Positions 51,220-61,949 are shown, counted from the first letter of the stretch. The stretch: DNA of 64,000 nucleotides from Anaerotruncus sp. (GCA_022009795.1 CP091724.1:1525501-1589500), one strand, 5' to 3'. Program-made: numbers and translations. The notes: generated by a model from the sequence alone, not told the origin.

Positions 51220-51289
51220 ATGCCGTTTTCGCTTTCAAAAACATTCGGCAAAAAAGCCCGGATTTTCAGACTGTGAATCTTGCGCAAAA

Positions 51290-51330
51290 AAAGCGCTGCG
51301 TGCAGATGAACCGCGCGCAGCGCTTTAAAG
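51290..51330 (-). terminator. Terminator of the murI-prfA-M18 operon
   Basis: On the minus strand AAAGCGCTGCG and CGCAGCGCTTT pair and run into T7, right after the M18 stop. Confidence 0.85.
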
Positions 51331-51338
51331 ACTGAAAA

Positions 51339-52742
51339 TTATTTTGTGAAGAAGGTTTTAAATGCCTTAAATGCCATATAAAGATCTATCTTGCTGACAA
51401 CCTCATACGGAGCGTGCATTGAAAGCACGGGCACGCCGACATCAATTGTGTCCACATCAAGATTTGCGATATACATTGCAACGGTTCCGCCGCCGCCGCC
51501 GTCTACCTTGCCGAGTTCGCCGCTTTGCCACAAAACGCCGTTATTTTCAAACAAGGCTTTAACCCAGCTGCAATATTCTGCGGATGCATCGCTTGTTTCG
51601 CTCTTGCCTCTTGCACCGGTAAACTTAGTTACGCAAACGCCGTTGTTTACGAAGCTTGCATTGTTTTTTTCATAAGCAAACGCCCATGTGGGATCAAATG
51701 CCGCGTTAACATCTGCGGAAAGGCATTTGCTGTGGCGAAGCACATCTCTGCCCTCAAAGCCTTCAAGGCGAGCCAAATCCTCTATGAAATAGGCAAGATA
51801 GCCTGATTTAAGGCCCGTGTTGCCCTCGCTGCCGATTTCTTCCTTATCCGTAAGCACGGTTATTGCCGTGTATTCGGGGGCTTCATCCGTTTCGGCAATC
51901 GCCTCAAATGCGGGATAAGCGCAAACTCTGTCGTCATGGCCGTAGCCGCCGATCATACTTCTGTCAAATCCGATATCGTCAACGGTGAATGCAGGCACAA
52001 GCTCAAGCTCTGCCGAAAGGAAATCACGCTCAACAATGCCGTATTTTTCATAAAGCAAATTAAGGATATTAAGCTTGATTCTTTCGCTTTCCTCATCATC
52101 CTTAAACGGGCGCGAGCCGATAAGAATGTTCATTTCCTCGCCCTTAACAAGCTCATTGGGCTTTCTTGTATATTGCTCCAAAGCAAGGTGGGGCAAAATA
52201 TCCGTGATGCAGAATTTCGGCTCGCCGGGCTCTTCGCCCAGGCGGATATCAACGCAAGTGCCGTCGTTTTTGCAAATTCTGCCGTGAAGCGAAAGCGGAA
52301 TGGCGGTCCACTGATATTTTTTGATGCCGCCGTAATAATGGGTTTTAAAGAAAGCCATGGAGCCGTCCTCATAAATCGGGCACTGCTTTAAATCAACGCG
52401 GGGCGAATCAATATGCGCCGCCGCAATGCGCACGCCTTCGTTAATCGGCTTTTTACCCTTAACGCAAAGAATGATTGCCTTTCCTCTGTTTGCAACATAA
52501 ACCTTTTCGCCTGCGCTGAGCGGCTTGCCGAATTCATCAAACCTTCTGAAGCCCGAAGCCTCTGCCGCCTCTTTTGCCCAAGCCGCAACCTCCCTTTCCG
52601 TTTTGCAATTGAAAAGGAAATCCTTGTAGCCCTCCGCAAAGGTGTTGCAAGTTTCAAGCTCTTCATCGCTTAAAAAATCAAATCCGTTTTTCTTGTCGTT
52701 AAAAAGAAGCTTTTTCAGCTCTTTAGCGCTTTTTTCACTCAT
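51339..52742 (-). CDS. M18 family aspartyl aminopeptidase
   Basis: It encodes 467 residues, intact. Metal site motifs AAAHIDSPRVDLK, GGYGHDDRVCAYPAFEA, LTDKEEIGSEGNTG and the late PVLSMHAPYEVVSKIDLYM give the M18 set of His, Asp and Glu ligands. It removes N-terminal acidic residues from peptides in the cytosol. It is the last gene of a five-gene operon and overlaps the gene before it by 4 bp (ATGA). Confidence 0.93.
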   Translation of the reverse strand: MSEKSAKELKKLLFNDKKNGFDFLSDEELETCNTFAEGYKDFLFNCKTEREVAAWAKEAAEASGFRRFDEFGKPLSAGEKVYVANRGKAIILCVKGKKPINEGVRIAAAHIDSPRVDLKQCPIYEDGSMAFFKTHYYGGIKKYQWTAIPLSLHGRICKNDGTCVDIRLGEEPGEPKFCITDILPHLALEQYTRKPNELVKGEEMNILIGSRPFKDDEESERIKLNILNLLYEKYGIVERDFLSAELELVPAFTVDDIGFDRSMIGGYGHDDRVCAYPAFEAIAETDEAPEYTAITVLTDKEEIGSEGNTGLKSGYLAYFIEDLARLEGFEGRDVLRHSKCLSADVNAAFDPTWAFAYEKNNASFVNNGVCVTKFTGARGKSETSDASAEYCSWVKALFENNGVLWQSGELGKVDGGGGGTVAMYIANLDVDTIDVGVPVLSMHAPYEVVSKIDLYMAFKAFKTFFTK

Positions 52743-54316
52743 AATGAGCCCTCCTTAAATTTGTTTATTTGAGAATATATATCTCTGCCGTCGTTAATAA
52801 CGGTAAAATCCGAATTTTCGCGGAAAAATTCCGCGCTGTGCTGCGCCGCCATGCGTGCCCTTGCCTGAGCAGGCGTAATGCCGTCGCGCCGAGAGATACG
52901 CTCAAGGCGCAAATCATCCGGCGCACACACGCAAACAACGCGCGTGCAAAGCTCGTTTGCCCCGCTTTCAAAAAGCTGCGGCGCATCGAAAACGCAGGGA
53001 TATTTTGCCTGCTCGGTGCAAATTTTCAAAATTTCGGGAAACATAATCGAATTAAGCCTTGCCGTGCTTTCTTTATCCTTAAAAGCCCTGTCTGCAAGCA
53101 ACTGCCTTTGCAGCTCACCGCCCTTAACAATATCCTGCCCAAAAACCTCTGCCAGCTTTGGCAAAAGCGGAGAGTTTTTTTCAACAACCTTTTTTGCAGC
53201 CGCATCGGCATCCACAACATTAAAGCCCGATTCCTTAAAGGCGGCGGCAACATAGCTTTTGCCTGCACCCGTTTGCCCCGTAAGGCCGATAAGAAACGGC
53301 TTTTCCAAATCAAGCACGCAAAAAGCCGCGGCTCTTATAAGGCGATTGTAAACGGCAAGTCCCACTCCGCTGAGCTTCGGATTGCGTGCATAAACCTTTT
53401 TTGCGCCGAGCTCGTCGAGCCTGCGAAGCGAATCGAAAAGCGCATGCGACTGGCTTAAATCATCGCCCTCCCTGCCGAAGGTTACCTTTGGCACGGTTAT
53501 ATTGTCGCCCTCAAAGCAAAGGGCAAAAGCGCCGCTTTGCGAATTAACATAGCTTTCGTATTTTTCCTTATCGGCATTAACGATAATTATTTTTGCTTTC
53601 GGTGCGTAATGCTTATATTTCATTCCGGGCGAAGCCGCAACCTCACCGTCTTTCATTCCCTCAAGCACGGCGCTTGCAATTTCAACGCTGCCGATAACTT
53701 CCTCTATCATTTCTTTTGTTATTGCGCCTGGGCGCAGAATAACGGGGTGATCGCCCGCAAGAGTGATAACAGTGGATTCTATTCCGAATTCGCAGCTGCC
53801 GCCGTCAATAACGGCATCGATTTTGCCGTTCATATCCTCAAGCACATATTTTGCCTCTGTTGGGCTCGGCAAGCCGCTTGTGTTTGCACTCGGCGCGGCA
53901 ATCGGAGTGCCCGCCGCCTCAATCAATGCGCGCGCAATCGGATTTTGCGGCATTCTTATGCCGACCGTGCCGAGACCGCCGGAAACCGTTTTTCCGATTT
54001 TTTCGCTTTTCGGCATTATAACGGTTATGGGGCCGGGGAAAAACGCATCTATCAGCATTTGTGCCTTTGGCGGAATTTCGCTCACAAGCGGAGCGATATC
54101 CTCTTTTTTTGCCACATGCACTATCAGCGGATTATCGCTCGGGCGCCCTTTTGCCTTATAAATATTCGCAACTGCGGCTTCATTCAAAGCATCTGCTCCG
54201 AGGCCGTAAACCGTTTCCGTTGGAAAAGCCACAAGCCCGCCGCCTGCTATTATTTTGCCCGCCAAGGCAATATTTTCTTCTGTTGGTTTTAAAAATTTGG
54301 TGTTCATTTTCATCAT
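52739..54316 (-). CDS. tsaC-coaE: Fusion of threonylcarbamoyl-AMP synthase (TsaC/Sua5) and dephospho-CoA kinase (CoaE)
   Basis: It encodes 525 residues in one intact frame. Residues 1-190 are the YrdC fold (GGLVAFPTETVYGLGADA, KGRPSDNPLIVHV, GTVGIRMPQN, APSANTSGLPSPT). About 220-335 is the Sua5 C-terminal domain (SPGMKYKHYAPKA...GVGLAVYNRLIRAAAF). After a linker of eight residues or so comes CoaE from about 342 (GLTGQTGAGKSYVAAAF, VVDADAAAKKVV, FDAPQLFESG, RISRRDGITPAQARARMAAQ). It would make the t6A precursor and finish CoA synthesis. I find no run-length change that would split it cleanly. The start (ATG 54316) has a weak ribosome site. Confidence 0.9.
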   Translation of the reverse strand: MMKMNTKFLKPTEENIALAGKIIAGGGLVAFPTETVYGLGADALNEAAVANIYKAKGRPSDNPLIVHVAKKEDIAPLVSEIPPKAQMLIDAFFPGPITVIMPKSEKIGKTVSGGLGTVGIRMPQNPIARALIEAAGTPIAAPSANTSGLPSPTEAKYVLEDMNGKIDAVIDGGSCEFGIESTVITLAGDHPVILRPGAITKEMIEEVIGSVEIASAVLEGMKDGEVAASPGMKYKHYAPKAKIIIVNADKEKYESYVNSQSGAFALCFEGDNITVPKVTFGREGDDLSQSHALFDSLRRLDELGAKKVYARNPKLSGVGLAVYNRLIRAAAFCVLDLEKPFLIGLTGQTGAGKSYVAAAFKESGFNVVDADAAAKKVVEKNSPLLPKLAEVFGQDIVKGGELQRQLLADRAFKDKESTARLNSIMFPEILKICTEQAKYPCVFDAPQLFESGANELCTRVVCVCAPDDLRLERISRRDGITPAQARARMAAQHSAEFFRENSDFTVINDGRDIYSQINKFKEGSL

Positions 54317-54354
54317 CTTTCAATGAGTGGGCTTAATCTGTTATAACGGCACCG

Positions 54355-55437
54355 TTAAAGCTCCTCCGCGCCGGCTTTCATTTTTTCCGCCGTGTCTGCG
54401 GTTATAAGCGCGTCGATAAGCTCATCCAAATCGCCGTTTAATATTTGCTCCAATTTATAAAGCGTGAGCCCTATTCTGTGGTCTGAAACACGCCCCTGCG
54501 GATAATTATAGGTGCGAATTCTTTCGGATCTGTCGCCCGTGCCGACCTGAGCCTTGCGCTCGCCGGCAATTTCGGCATCGTGCTTTGCCTTTTCGGCATC
54601 ATATAATCTTGAGCGAAGCACCTTAAGCGCTTTTTCCTTGTTTTTATGCTGGCTGCGCTCATCCTGGCATTCAACCACGGTGCCCGTGGGAATATGAGTT
54701 ATACGAATTGCAGACGAGGTTTTGTTTATGTGCTGGCCGCCTGCACCGCTTGAGCGGAAGGTATCTATCTGCAAATCCTTTTCGTTTAATTCAAAATCAA
54801 CCTCTTCCGCTTCGGGAAGAACAGCCACGGTGACTGTTGAGGTGTGAATTCTGCCCTGAGTTTCCGTATCCGGAACACGCTGAACACGGTGTACGCCGCT
54901 TTCAAATTTAAAGCGGCTGTAAGCGCCGTCGCCCTCAACGGAAAAGCTGATTTCCTTATAACCGCCGAGGCCCGTTTCGTTTGCGCCCATAATTTCCGTT
55001 TTAAATCCCTTTGATTCGGCATACATTGAATACATTCTGAAAAAGCACGCCTGCAAAAAGCGCGCTTTCCTCGCCGCCTGCGCCGCCGCGAATTTCGATG
55101 ATAACATTCTTATCGTCATTCGGGTCACGCGGCAAAAGCAAAACCTTAAGCTCCTCTGTTATGCGCTCCGTGCTTTCCTTGCTTTGCTCAAACTCCTCTT
55201 TCACCATTTCGGCAAAATCCGGATCTGCCACACCCTCATCAAGCATTGCGCGGCATTCATCAAATTCTGCCTGAGCCTTTTTATATTCCCTGAATTTTTT
55301 TCCACCACGGGTGTAAGATGCTTCATCTCTTTCATAAGCTTTGTGTATTGCTCCTGGTCTGAAACAACATCCGGCTCACACAAAAGAGCGTTTATTTCTT
55401 CAAATCTTTTTTCAACCTCATTAAGTTTATCAAGCAT
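54355..55437 (-). CDS. prfA: Peptide chain release factor 1
   Basis: After repair it has 359 residues. The GGQ motif lies in [21 protein letters not shown], preceded by [16 protein letters not shown] and [21 protein letters not shown]. The codon-reading loop has PDTE where PVTE or PATE is usual. It releases peptides at UAA and UAG. Two breaks: T7 near 55302 (5 on the minus strand, restoring [11 protein letters not shown]) and A5 near 55040 (4, restoring [13 protein letters not shown]). GGAGAG precedes the ATG. Confidence 0.93.
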
Positions 55438-55502
55438 TTAATTCTCTCCGTTTGCCGCCGAATTTGCGGCGTTAGATTTCGCCGTTCACATTTCCGAGCA
55501 GC

Positions 55503-56256
55503 TCATAAAAATCTTTTTTTCTCTTTTTGTTCTCTTTTACTCAAATCTGCGGATGAATCTATAAATTCAACATTTCCGCCGCCGCTGCCGAGCATTCCCG
55601 CCCTGCCGAGCAAATCATAAAGGCGGCGGCTTACGCCGTCTGCCCCGTCAAAAAATCTGACATCGCCGAGCACCTCTGAAATTTCTTTTTTTATAAGGGG
55701 ATAATGCGTGCAGCCAAGCACCACATTTTGCACCCTGCCCTTATACGGCGCCAAATTTTTGCTTAAATATTCCATTATTTCTTCGCGGTTTCCGCCCTCT
55801 ATCAAATCGGCAAGGCCGTTGCAGGCATGAAGGTATGTGCAATGATCGTAATAAGAATAATAAAGGCGGCGGAATTTTTCGCTTTTAACCGTGCCCTTTG
55901 TTGCCATAATCAGCGTGCCGCCGCCGGGCGCGGAATCATGCACCATTTTATACGCCGGCTCAATCGCCACAATCGGCACCGAGGGAAACTGCGCTCTTAA
56001 ATATTTTGCCGCCTTGGCGGAAGCCGTGTTGCAAGCAAGAACTACCGCCTTGCATTTTCGCTCGTTTACGAAATAATCAACCGTGCGCCTGCAAAGCGAT
56101 TTTATTTCGGCATCGCTTTTATCGCCGTAAGGATTATTTTGCGAATCGCTGTAAAAAATATAATTTTCGCCCGGCATAAGCTTTAATGCCTTGTTTAAAA
56201 ACCGTTATTCCGCCGATGCCCGAATCAAGAAAGCCGATAGGCTCGCTGTTTTTCAT
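55503..56256 (-). CDS. murI: Glutamate racemase
   Basis: After repair it has about 250 residues. GFLDSGIGGITVL, YSDSQNNPYGDKS, ACNTASAKAA and LGCTHYPLI hold the two catalytic Cys and the substrate contacts. It makes D-glutamate for peptidoglycan. One break at the A5 near 56197-56201 (T4 on the minus strand). The end is uncertain: the A7 on the minus strand near 55515-55523 may be 6, which would give a stop at 55472 and a longer C-terminus (FYELLGNV). The start overlaps the DUF951 stop (ATGA). Confidence 0.9.
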
Positions 56257-56446
56257 TCATTTTCCTTTTTCCTTAATCTTTTTTTATGCTTTTTTTGCGC
56301 TTTAATTCTGGGCAGCATAAATTCCCTGCCGCAGCCGAGGCATTTTAATTTGTAATCCACGCCGAGGCGAAGCACCTCAAATTCACACGAACCGCATGGG
56401 TGCGGCTTTTTTTCATAACAACTGTGTCGTGAAGCTGCAATTCCAA
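56253..56446 (-). CDS. DUF951 family protein
   Basis: After repair it has 63 residues. It shows the family pattern LQLHDTVVMKKPHPCGSCEFEVLRLGVDYKLKCLGCGREFMLPR, a small beta-fold with CxxC zinc-like pairs, then a Lys-rich tail. The T7 near 56407-56413 must be read as 5. The start TTG 56446 has GGGTGAT upstream. It overlaps murI by 4 bp. The function is unknown; it is one of the most conserved small Firmicutes proteins. Confidence 0.85.
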
Positions 56447-56578
56447 AATATCACCCGATTAAAATTACTTACTATTAAACAGTATTTTTAGCACATCTTA
56501 ATTATATTTACAACATAATCGCGCCCGCTTTTGCATAGAATTAACAGAGATAATAAAAAAGTAAAGAGAGTGAAATTT

Positions 56579-57493
56579 ATGAAATTCTATCCCGAGGGGC
56601 AAAACGGCGATTTACTGCGCACTTTTGACACCTTAGAGGAAGTTAAAATCGCCATGATGAACGGCAGCGTTATGGAATCCAGAGTTCTTTTGTGCGACAG
56701 CGAGCATAATCTTCATGTTGATCTCGGAATTATAAGCGGCGTTATCCCGCGCGAGGAGGGTGCCGTGGGAATAGACGACGGCTCCACGCGCGACATTGCC
56801 CTTATTTCAAAGGTGAACAAACCCGTTTGCTTTATCGTGCTCGGCTTTCAGCGCGACGAAGCAGGCAATATAACGGCGATTCTTTCCCGCAAGGCGGTGC
56901 AGCTTGGCTGCAAAAAAAGCTTTGTTGATAATCTGCGCGAGGGCGATGTTATAAACGCGCGCGTTACCCACCTTGAAAAATTCGGCGCTTTTATAGATAT
57001 CGGCGCCGGCATAAACGCCCTTATTCCGATCGACATGCTTTCCGTTTCGCGCATAAATCACCCGCGCGAGCGGCTTTATGAGGGCGAAAGCATACGCACC
57101 GTGCTCAGAAAAAGAGAGCCTGAAAAGCTGACCTTTTCGCTTAAAGAATTGCTCGGCACTTGGCAGGAAAATGCGGCGAATTTTAACCCGGGAGAAACGG
57201 TGACGGGCACCGTGCGCAGCATTGAAACATACGGCGTTTTTGTGGAGCTTGCTCCGAATTTGGCAGGGCTTGCAGAGCCGTGCGATTTTCTTTTTGAGGG
57301 GCAGCGTGTGGCGGTTTACATAAAATCCGTGCTGCCGGATAAAATGAAAATCAAGCTTGTGATTGTGGAGGCGTTTGAGGAATCCGAGCCTGCCGGCGAG
57401 CTTAAATATTTCTTTACCGGCGAGCATATGGCGCGCTTTGATTATTCGCCCGAAAATTCCGCAAAAATAATTTCCACCGTTTTTGAGGAGTAG
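56579..57493 (+). CDS. S1-domain RNA-binding protein
   Basis: It encodes 304 residues, intact. Two S1 domains are visible: FVDNLREGDVINARVTHLEKFGAFIDIGAGINALIPIDMLS and NPGETVTGTVRSIETYGVFVELAPNLAGLAEPCD. A degenerate one may lie in the first 110 residues (LCDSEHNLHVDLGIISGVIPREE). Similar proteins are often annotated as 30S protein S1 homologues in Clostridia; a translation or RNA-decay role is likely. AGAGAG precedes the ATG. Confidence 0.82.
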   Translation: MKFYPEGQNGDLLRTFDTLEEVKIAMMNGSVMESRVLLCDSEHNLHVDLGIISGVIPREEGAVGIDDGSTRDIALISKVNKPVCFIVLGFQRDEAGNITAILSRKAVQLGCKKSFVDNLREGDVINARVTHLEKFGAFIDIGAGINALIPIDMLSVSRINHPRERLYEGESIRTVLRKREPEKLTFSLKELLGTWQENAANFNPGETVTGTVRSIETYGVFVELAPNLAGLAEPCDFLFEGQRVAVYIKSVLPDKMKIKLVIVEAFEESEPAGELKYFFTGEHMARFDYSPENSAKIISTVFEE

Positions 57494-57548
57494 GCTTCTT
57501 CGGCTCCCGACTGCTAAAACAAACTGATTTTGTTTGCGGTGCATTAAC

Positions 57549-57588
57549 AAAAATCTGCCAATACTTGCGTATTGGCAGATTTTTTTAA
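57549..57588 (+). terminator. Rho-independent terminator
   Basis: AAAATCTGCCAATAC-TTGC-GTATTGGCAGATTTT is a perfect 15-bp stem and runs into further T. 57589-57730 shows nothing. Confidence 0.92.
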
Positions 57589-57730
57589 TAGTGCAACGGG
57601 CAAAACTCAGAAAGCTTAAACCACATTCTTCTTTATGGAGTACGACCCAACCGACTGCTTTTGCATATTTTATCAGATTATGCCGCTCAACATTATATCA
57701 TATTACATATTACGCCGCACCGGAAACCGC

Positions 57731-59350
57731 TTACGGCTGATAAGCGGAATTGAGGGAGCAAATGGTTTTTTGCGTTTCCGAAATCATATTGCGGATATCC
57801 GAGCCTTTTGAAGAATCGCCCTGAAGCCAGCGGATTTCAAATTCGGAATCGTCATAATCCGTGTTATTGCCGCAGAAATACGGCACAATGCAGCCGTTTT
57901 TCTCAAAATCGCGGCGATAGCTTTTTTCGCCGTTTATCATATAGCTCATATAGCCGTAATCGCTTTCGGCATTTGCCGTGAAAATCGGCTCGAATATGCC
58001 GTTTTCGCCCTGCGCGCTTATTCGGCTGGTGCCGCTCCAAACGCGGGAGGTTTTGGCGCTGTAGGAATAGCTGTTGCGGCAGATATATGTTTTTTCATCA
58101 TCCTTTTGCAGAATATAAAAGCGGGAATCATCGTCCTTTTCCTGCATGGTTGAAACGCCGTCGCTGTCAAATGCACGCACGGCAGTGCTGCCGTTCCACG
58201 CATAAACCTCCATGCGGTAATTCGGCTCTTCTTTCAAAACATGCTCGCCGTTTTTATCCTCAGCGGAAACTTTTTTATCATACCTGAAAACGGCAAGGAG
58301 CTCATCGGTGCCGTCGTGGTTGAAATCTATCAGACGCACGGCGCAAAGCCCTGCGCCATAGCAAATATCGCTGCCCGATTCATAGGAGGCTTTGCCGTAT
58401 TTCGCGTTTAAATCCTCAACAACGGAATAATAGGCGTCCTTCATCAATTCCGAGTCGCTTTTTTTGCTTTGGCGGCGCACCGCCTCGGAGGTGTCAAACT
58501 CGGCAAGGTTTTTTGAAACGCGCTCGGCAAGCGATTCCGCCCTGTTTGCCGAGATATACGAAAACGAAACCGTTTCAAAATTTTCGGTGTTTATTTCGCC
58601 TTTTATCGCATAAATATCGTTTGCCGCGTCATATTCGCATTCGCGGCTGCTTTTGAATTTGCCGAAGCTGAGGGTGGAAAGCTGCATGGTTTTGCCGTCT
58701 TCCCCGATTTCGCCTATGTAATATTTGCCGCCGTGGCTGTAAATCGTGAGCCTGCATCCGTTCACATTTGCAAAGGTGTTTGCCCGGCCGTCGTAAAGCT
58801 TTGAAAAAAATCGCCGCCGGAGTAGCCCCAAACCTCGATTTTTATATTCGCCGCCGTCAAGATAAGCGGCAAGAAGCTCCGATTCGCCGTTTGAATCAAA
58901 ATCCATTTGGCGCACATACGAAAGCCCCGTGAGCTGATATTGATTTTCCTCTTCAAGCGGCATGGTTTTGCAAACGCCGTAGGCGGAAATCAATTTGGAG
59001 CACACCTCGCCGGCATCCTGCCTGAATTTTTGCTGTGCCTTGTTGCTGCCGCGCAAATCGGAATAGAAAAAAACACGCCCGTAAACACCACAGCTGCCGC
59101 AAGCAATATGCCGACCGCAGCGCGAAAGCCGATTAAAAAGGCGGGCGTTTTTTTATTTGAGGAAGCGAAAAGTTTTTTTAACTTTAACATTGATTTTGCC
59201 CTTTGAAAGCTTTTTAAGCGCCGCAACTGCAAAAACGGCGGCATTTTGAAGCGCCGCTTCGGCTTTTTTCTTTGCAAGGAGGCGCGCTTCTTTTTTTGCG
59301 CGGCGTTTATCAAGATATTCCGCGTCGTCATCAAAATAATTATATTTCAA
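57731..59350 (-). CDS. Membrane-anchored protein with two calcium-loop beta modules
   Basis: After repair it has 537 residues. A TTG start at 59350 has GGAGG seven bases upstream. N-terminal Lys/Ala-rich cytoplasmic helix (DKRRAKKEARLLAKKKAEAAL), one membrane helix (AVGILLAAAVVFTGVFFY) and two related extracytoplasmic modules. Each module has an integrin-like loop (DFDSNGESELLAAY and DFNHDGTDELLAVF) followed by a beta pair (KIEVWGYSGG, RMEVYAWNGS). I do not know the family or role. Breaks: A7 (6) near 59172, T7 (5) near 59070, A5 (4) near 58845, T7 (5) near 58803. The last two cancel, so part of the raw frame is wrong though open. Confidence 0.65.
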
Positions 59351-59598
59351 CAGCGCTCCTCCTTTTCGTGTTTTTCGGCAATATGCCGATTTTAAAAATA
59401 TTTCGCTGCGGCAAATGAAGTGCCGACAAAATACAGCTTTGTTCAACTAAAGACCTATCCGATTAAATAGGATTTTTGCCGACGGAATAAAACAAATTTT
59501 GCACCCGCAGCAAACGCCGCCGTGATTTGCTTATATATATGCCCCGAAAGCGGGCAACACAACCGCCGCGGCGAAAAAAATATAAAAATCAATTTAAA

Positions 59599-60577
59599 TT
59601 ATTTGATATACCTGATATCGTTTCCCTCCAGCATAAGGGTGGAATAAACGCCGGCAATGCGGCTTGTGATTCTTTGGTTATAATCGCGCTCCAAATCATC
59701 ATAGCTGAAATTGGTGCTGATGATTGTGGGCTTTTTCTTTAAAATGCGTGTGTTGATAATATTATAAAGGCAGGCAACGGAAAACTGATTTTTAAATTCC
59801 GTGCCCAAATCGTCTATTATAAGCAAATCCGCGGCAAGCACATCATGCTCGGTGTAATCAAGGCTTTCATCCCTGCCGAAGCTTTCGTTTTGCAAATCGG
59901 AAAGAATGTTTTTGCGCCGTGCCGTAAACAACGGAATATCCCCTGTTTATAACCACATTGGCAATGGCAAGGCTGAGGTGGGTTTTGCCCAGCCCCGTGC
60001 CGCCCATAAACAAAATGCTGGCGGAATGCGAATTGAAGCCCTGCGCATATCTGCGGCAGGATTCAAGAATTTTTTGCGCCTTTTCGCGCGGCGAAACGCC
60101 GTTTTCCATAGCCGCGGCGGGATAATATTCCGTGTTGAAATTATCAAAGGTGCAATCATCTATCGGCGCAAAGCGGCGCAGATTATCACGCTCGATTTCT
60201 TTAAGAAGCTCGCGGTGGCAATTGCACATTCTGTCGTTCACAAAACCGGAATCGTTGCACGCGGGGCAGGTGTATTTGATTGAGAGCGCATCCTCGCCAA
60301 ATCCGTTTTCCCTGAGCAGCCTGCGCTTTTCCGCCTGAAGTGCCAACGATTGCTCTTTCAGCCGAGCCACCTTTTCACGCGGGTTTTCATCACGAAACAG
60401 CAGAGTGGAAATATTATAGCCGATTCTTGAAAGCTTCGTTTGAATATCGGCAAGCTGAGGAATTTTTTTCAATTGCCGCATTGGTGCGCTCCTGCTGCTC
60501 CATAAGGGCATTATCGCGCCTGTGCTGCAAAAATATTTATCGCTTTTTTTGATAGGTGTTTTTTTATTATAAGGCAT
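59599..60577 (-). CDS. dnaC: DnaC/DnaI-type helicase-loader ATPase
   Basis: After repair it has 323 residues. N-terminal helicase-binding part (INILQHRRDNALMEQQERTNAAIEKIPQLADIQTKL), a Cys cluster CPACNDSG...CNCH that resembles a zinc site, Walker A MGGTGLGKTHLSLAIA, Walker B LLIIDDLGTE and sensor STNFSYDDLE. It loads the replicative helicase. Breaks: A7 (5), A7 (5) and T5 (4) between 60530 and 60568, A7 (6) near 60463, A5 (4) near 59911. GGGGAGG precedes the ATG, 23 bp after dnaD. Confidence 0.88.
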
Positions 60578-60600
60578 TTTTTACCTCCCCGCTTTTGCGG

Positions 60601-61708
60601 CTAAAATTTAATATCCGTGTTGCTTTTGGCGTTTTTCTTGATTTTATCCAAATCATAGGTGGGCTTGCGGCTGATTTCGCCCGATTTTGCCTTTGCGGCG
60701 CGGTTCTCTTTTTGCTTTTGATAATTTTTCACTGTCTGCCTGCGCCTGCGCCACGGTTGTTATGCCCGCTTTTTTCCAGCGCAAAAGCATGGTGTTCATA
60801 TATTTTAGATTGGGCTTGTCTATCGCCTCGCGCATTTCGGAGGCGGCGTGCAGAATCAATTCATCTGAATGATTTTTTCGCCATTCCATTATCATATCCA
60901 GCTGCTTTTCCGTGGGTGATTTGCTCACAAATCCGCCCGTTTCCCTGATTCTGTGCCAAAACGTGCCCGCATTTTCGGCTTCGCAAAGGCGCGCCTCCGC
61001 ATCTGCCACGGTGGTTATGCCCTGCTCAAGCCAATTTTTTGCAATTGCATAAAGATATGCCGAGCCGATTCTTCTGCCTGCTTCCTTGGCTCCCTTGCAA
61101 TATGCTATCAGCATAAGCACCACCTCCGGCAGCATGCCGTAAAACGAAACCAAATTAACCGTCATTTCCATTTCGCAGTGGCTGAGCGTGTGGCCGAAAG
61201 CCACCTGCGCCTCGTTGAGCAGATTTGCGATTTCGGGGCTTTCCGAGCCTATTTTATCAATCTCCGCAGGTGTTAAAACGGGCGGAGAAATTTTAAATTC
61301 GCTTTTTGCCGTCTGCTTTTGCGCTTTTTCGGCAATTTGCTCGCTTTGCAAAACCTGCCGCTCGGCAGGCGCAGGATTTTCAACCAGTGGCGAAACGGAA
61401 TTTTGCGCCGGCTCCGTTTGCACGGCTTCACGGATTGCTTCGCCGCTTACCTTGCCGGAGTTTTTGCACCAAAAATGCCCTCGGCAACCCAAAAATCCAT
61501 AATGTTTTTCGGCGTCCGCTCCCGTAATTCCGAGCTTTTTCGCAATTTCGGCAGAGGAAGCCGCACCGCCTTTGCCCAGCAGGAAAAAGCAGCGCCTTTA
61601 ATTGATATTCGCTTGCAAGCTTTAAATATTTATCGGCAATTGCCTGCGGCACGAAAAAAACATGCCGCCGCTCCAAACACTGCCGACGGGTAAAATTTGA
61701 TAATTCAT
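60601..61708 (-). CDS. dnaD: DnaD-domain replication protein
   Basis: After repair it has 366 residues. N-terminal winged helix (FVPQAIADKYLKLASEYQLKALLFLLGKGG...AEIAKKLGI...FWVAEGIL), a low-complexity linker, then two DnaD/DnaB2-like modules (LSHCEMEMTVNLVSFYGMLPEVVLMLIAYC...YLYAIAKNWLEQGI and SPTEKQLDMIMEWRK...YMNTMLLRWKKAGI). It acts in primosome assembly with DnaC. Breaks: T7 (5), T5 (4), A5 (4), T5 (4), A5 (4) between 61450 and 61665, and A5 (4) near 60733. The operon dnaD-dnaC is standard for Firmicutes. Confidence 0.87.
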
Positions 61709-61819
61709 AATATCGCCTGAAATGTATAAATCCTAATTTGTATATTAACGCATTATAATTTTATCAAAAAGGCGGCGCAATGTAAATAGAAATAATTGCA
61801 TATTTTTTCAATTTCGGTG

Positions 61820-61848
61820 TTGACAAATGACTTTTGATTATGTATAAT
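61820..61848 (+). promoter_or_regulatory. Consensus promoter of tRNA-Gly
   Basis: TTGACA, 17 bp, TATAAT; the tRNA starts 26 bp later. Confidence 0.9.
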
Positions 61849-61873
61849 TTCCTTACGGTTTAAGAAAACATAT

Positions 61874-61949
61874 GCGGATTTAGCTCATCCGGTAGAGCGC
61901 CACCTTGCCAAGGTGGAGGTAGCGAGTTCGAGTCTCGTAATCCGCTCCA
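61874..61949 (+). tRNA. tRNA-Gly (anticodon GCC)
   Basis: Acceptor GCGGATT pairs with AATCCGC, the anticodon stem CCACC/GGTGG holds TTGCCAA, the T arm is GCGAG-TTCGAGT-CTCGT, and CCA is encoded. Confidence 0.97.

Noticed and set aside
52739..54316. Fusion of TsaC and CoaE created by a run-length error.
   Set aside because: Reading the T5 at the junction as T4 gives a long frame with neither enzyme's sequence, while the frame as read keeps both active sites and a sensible linker.
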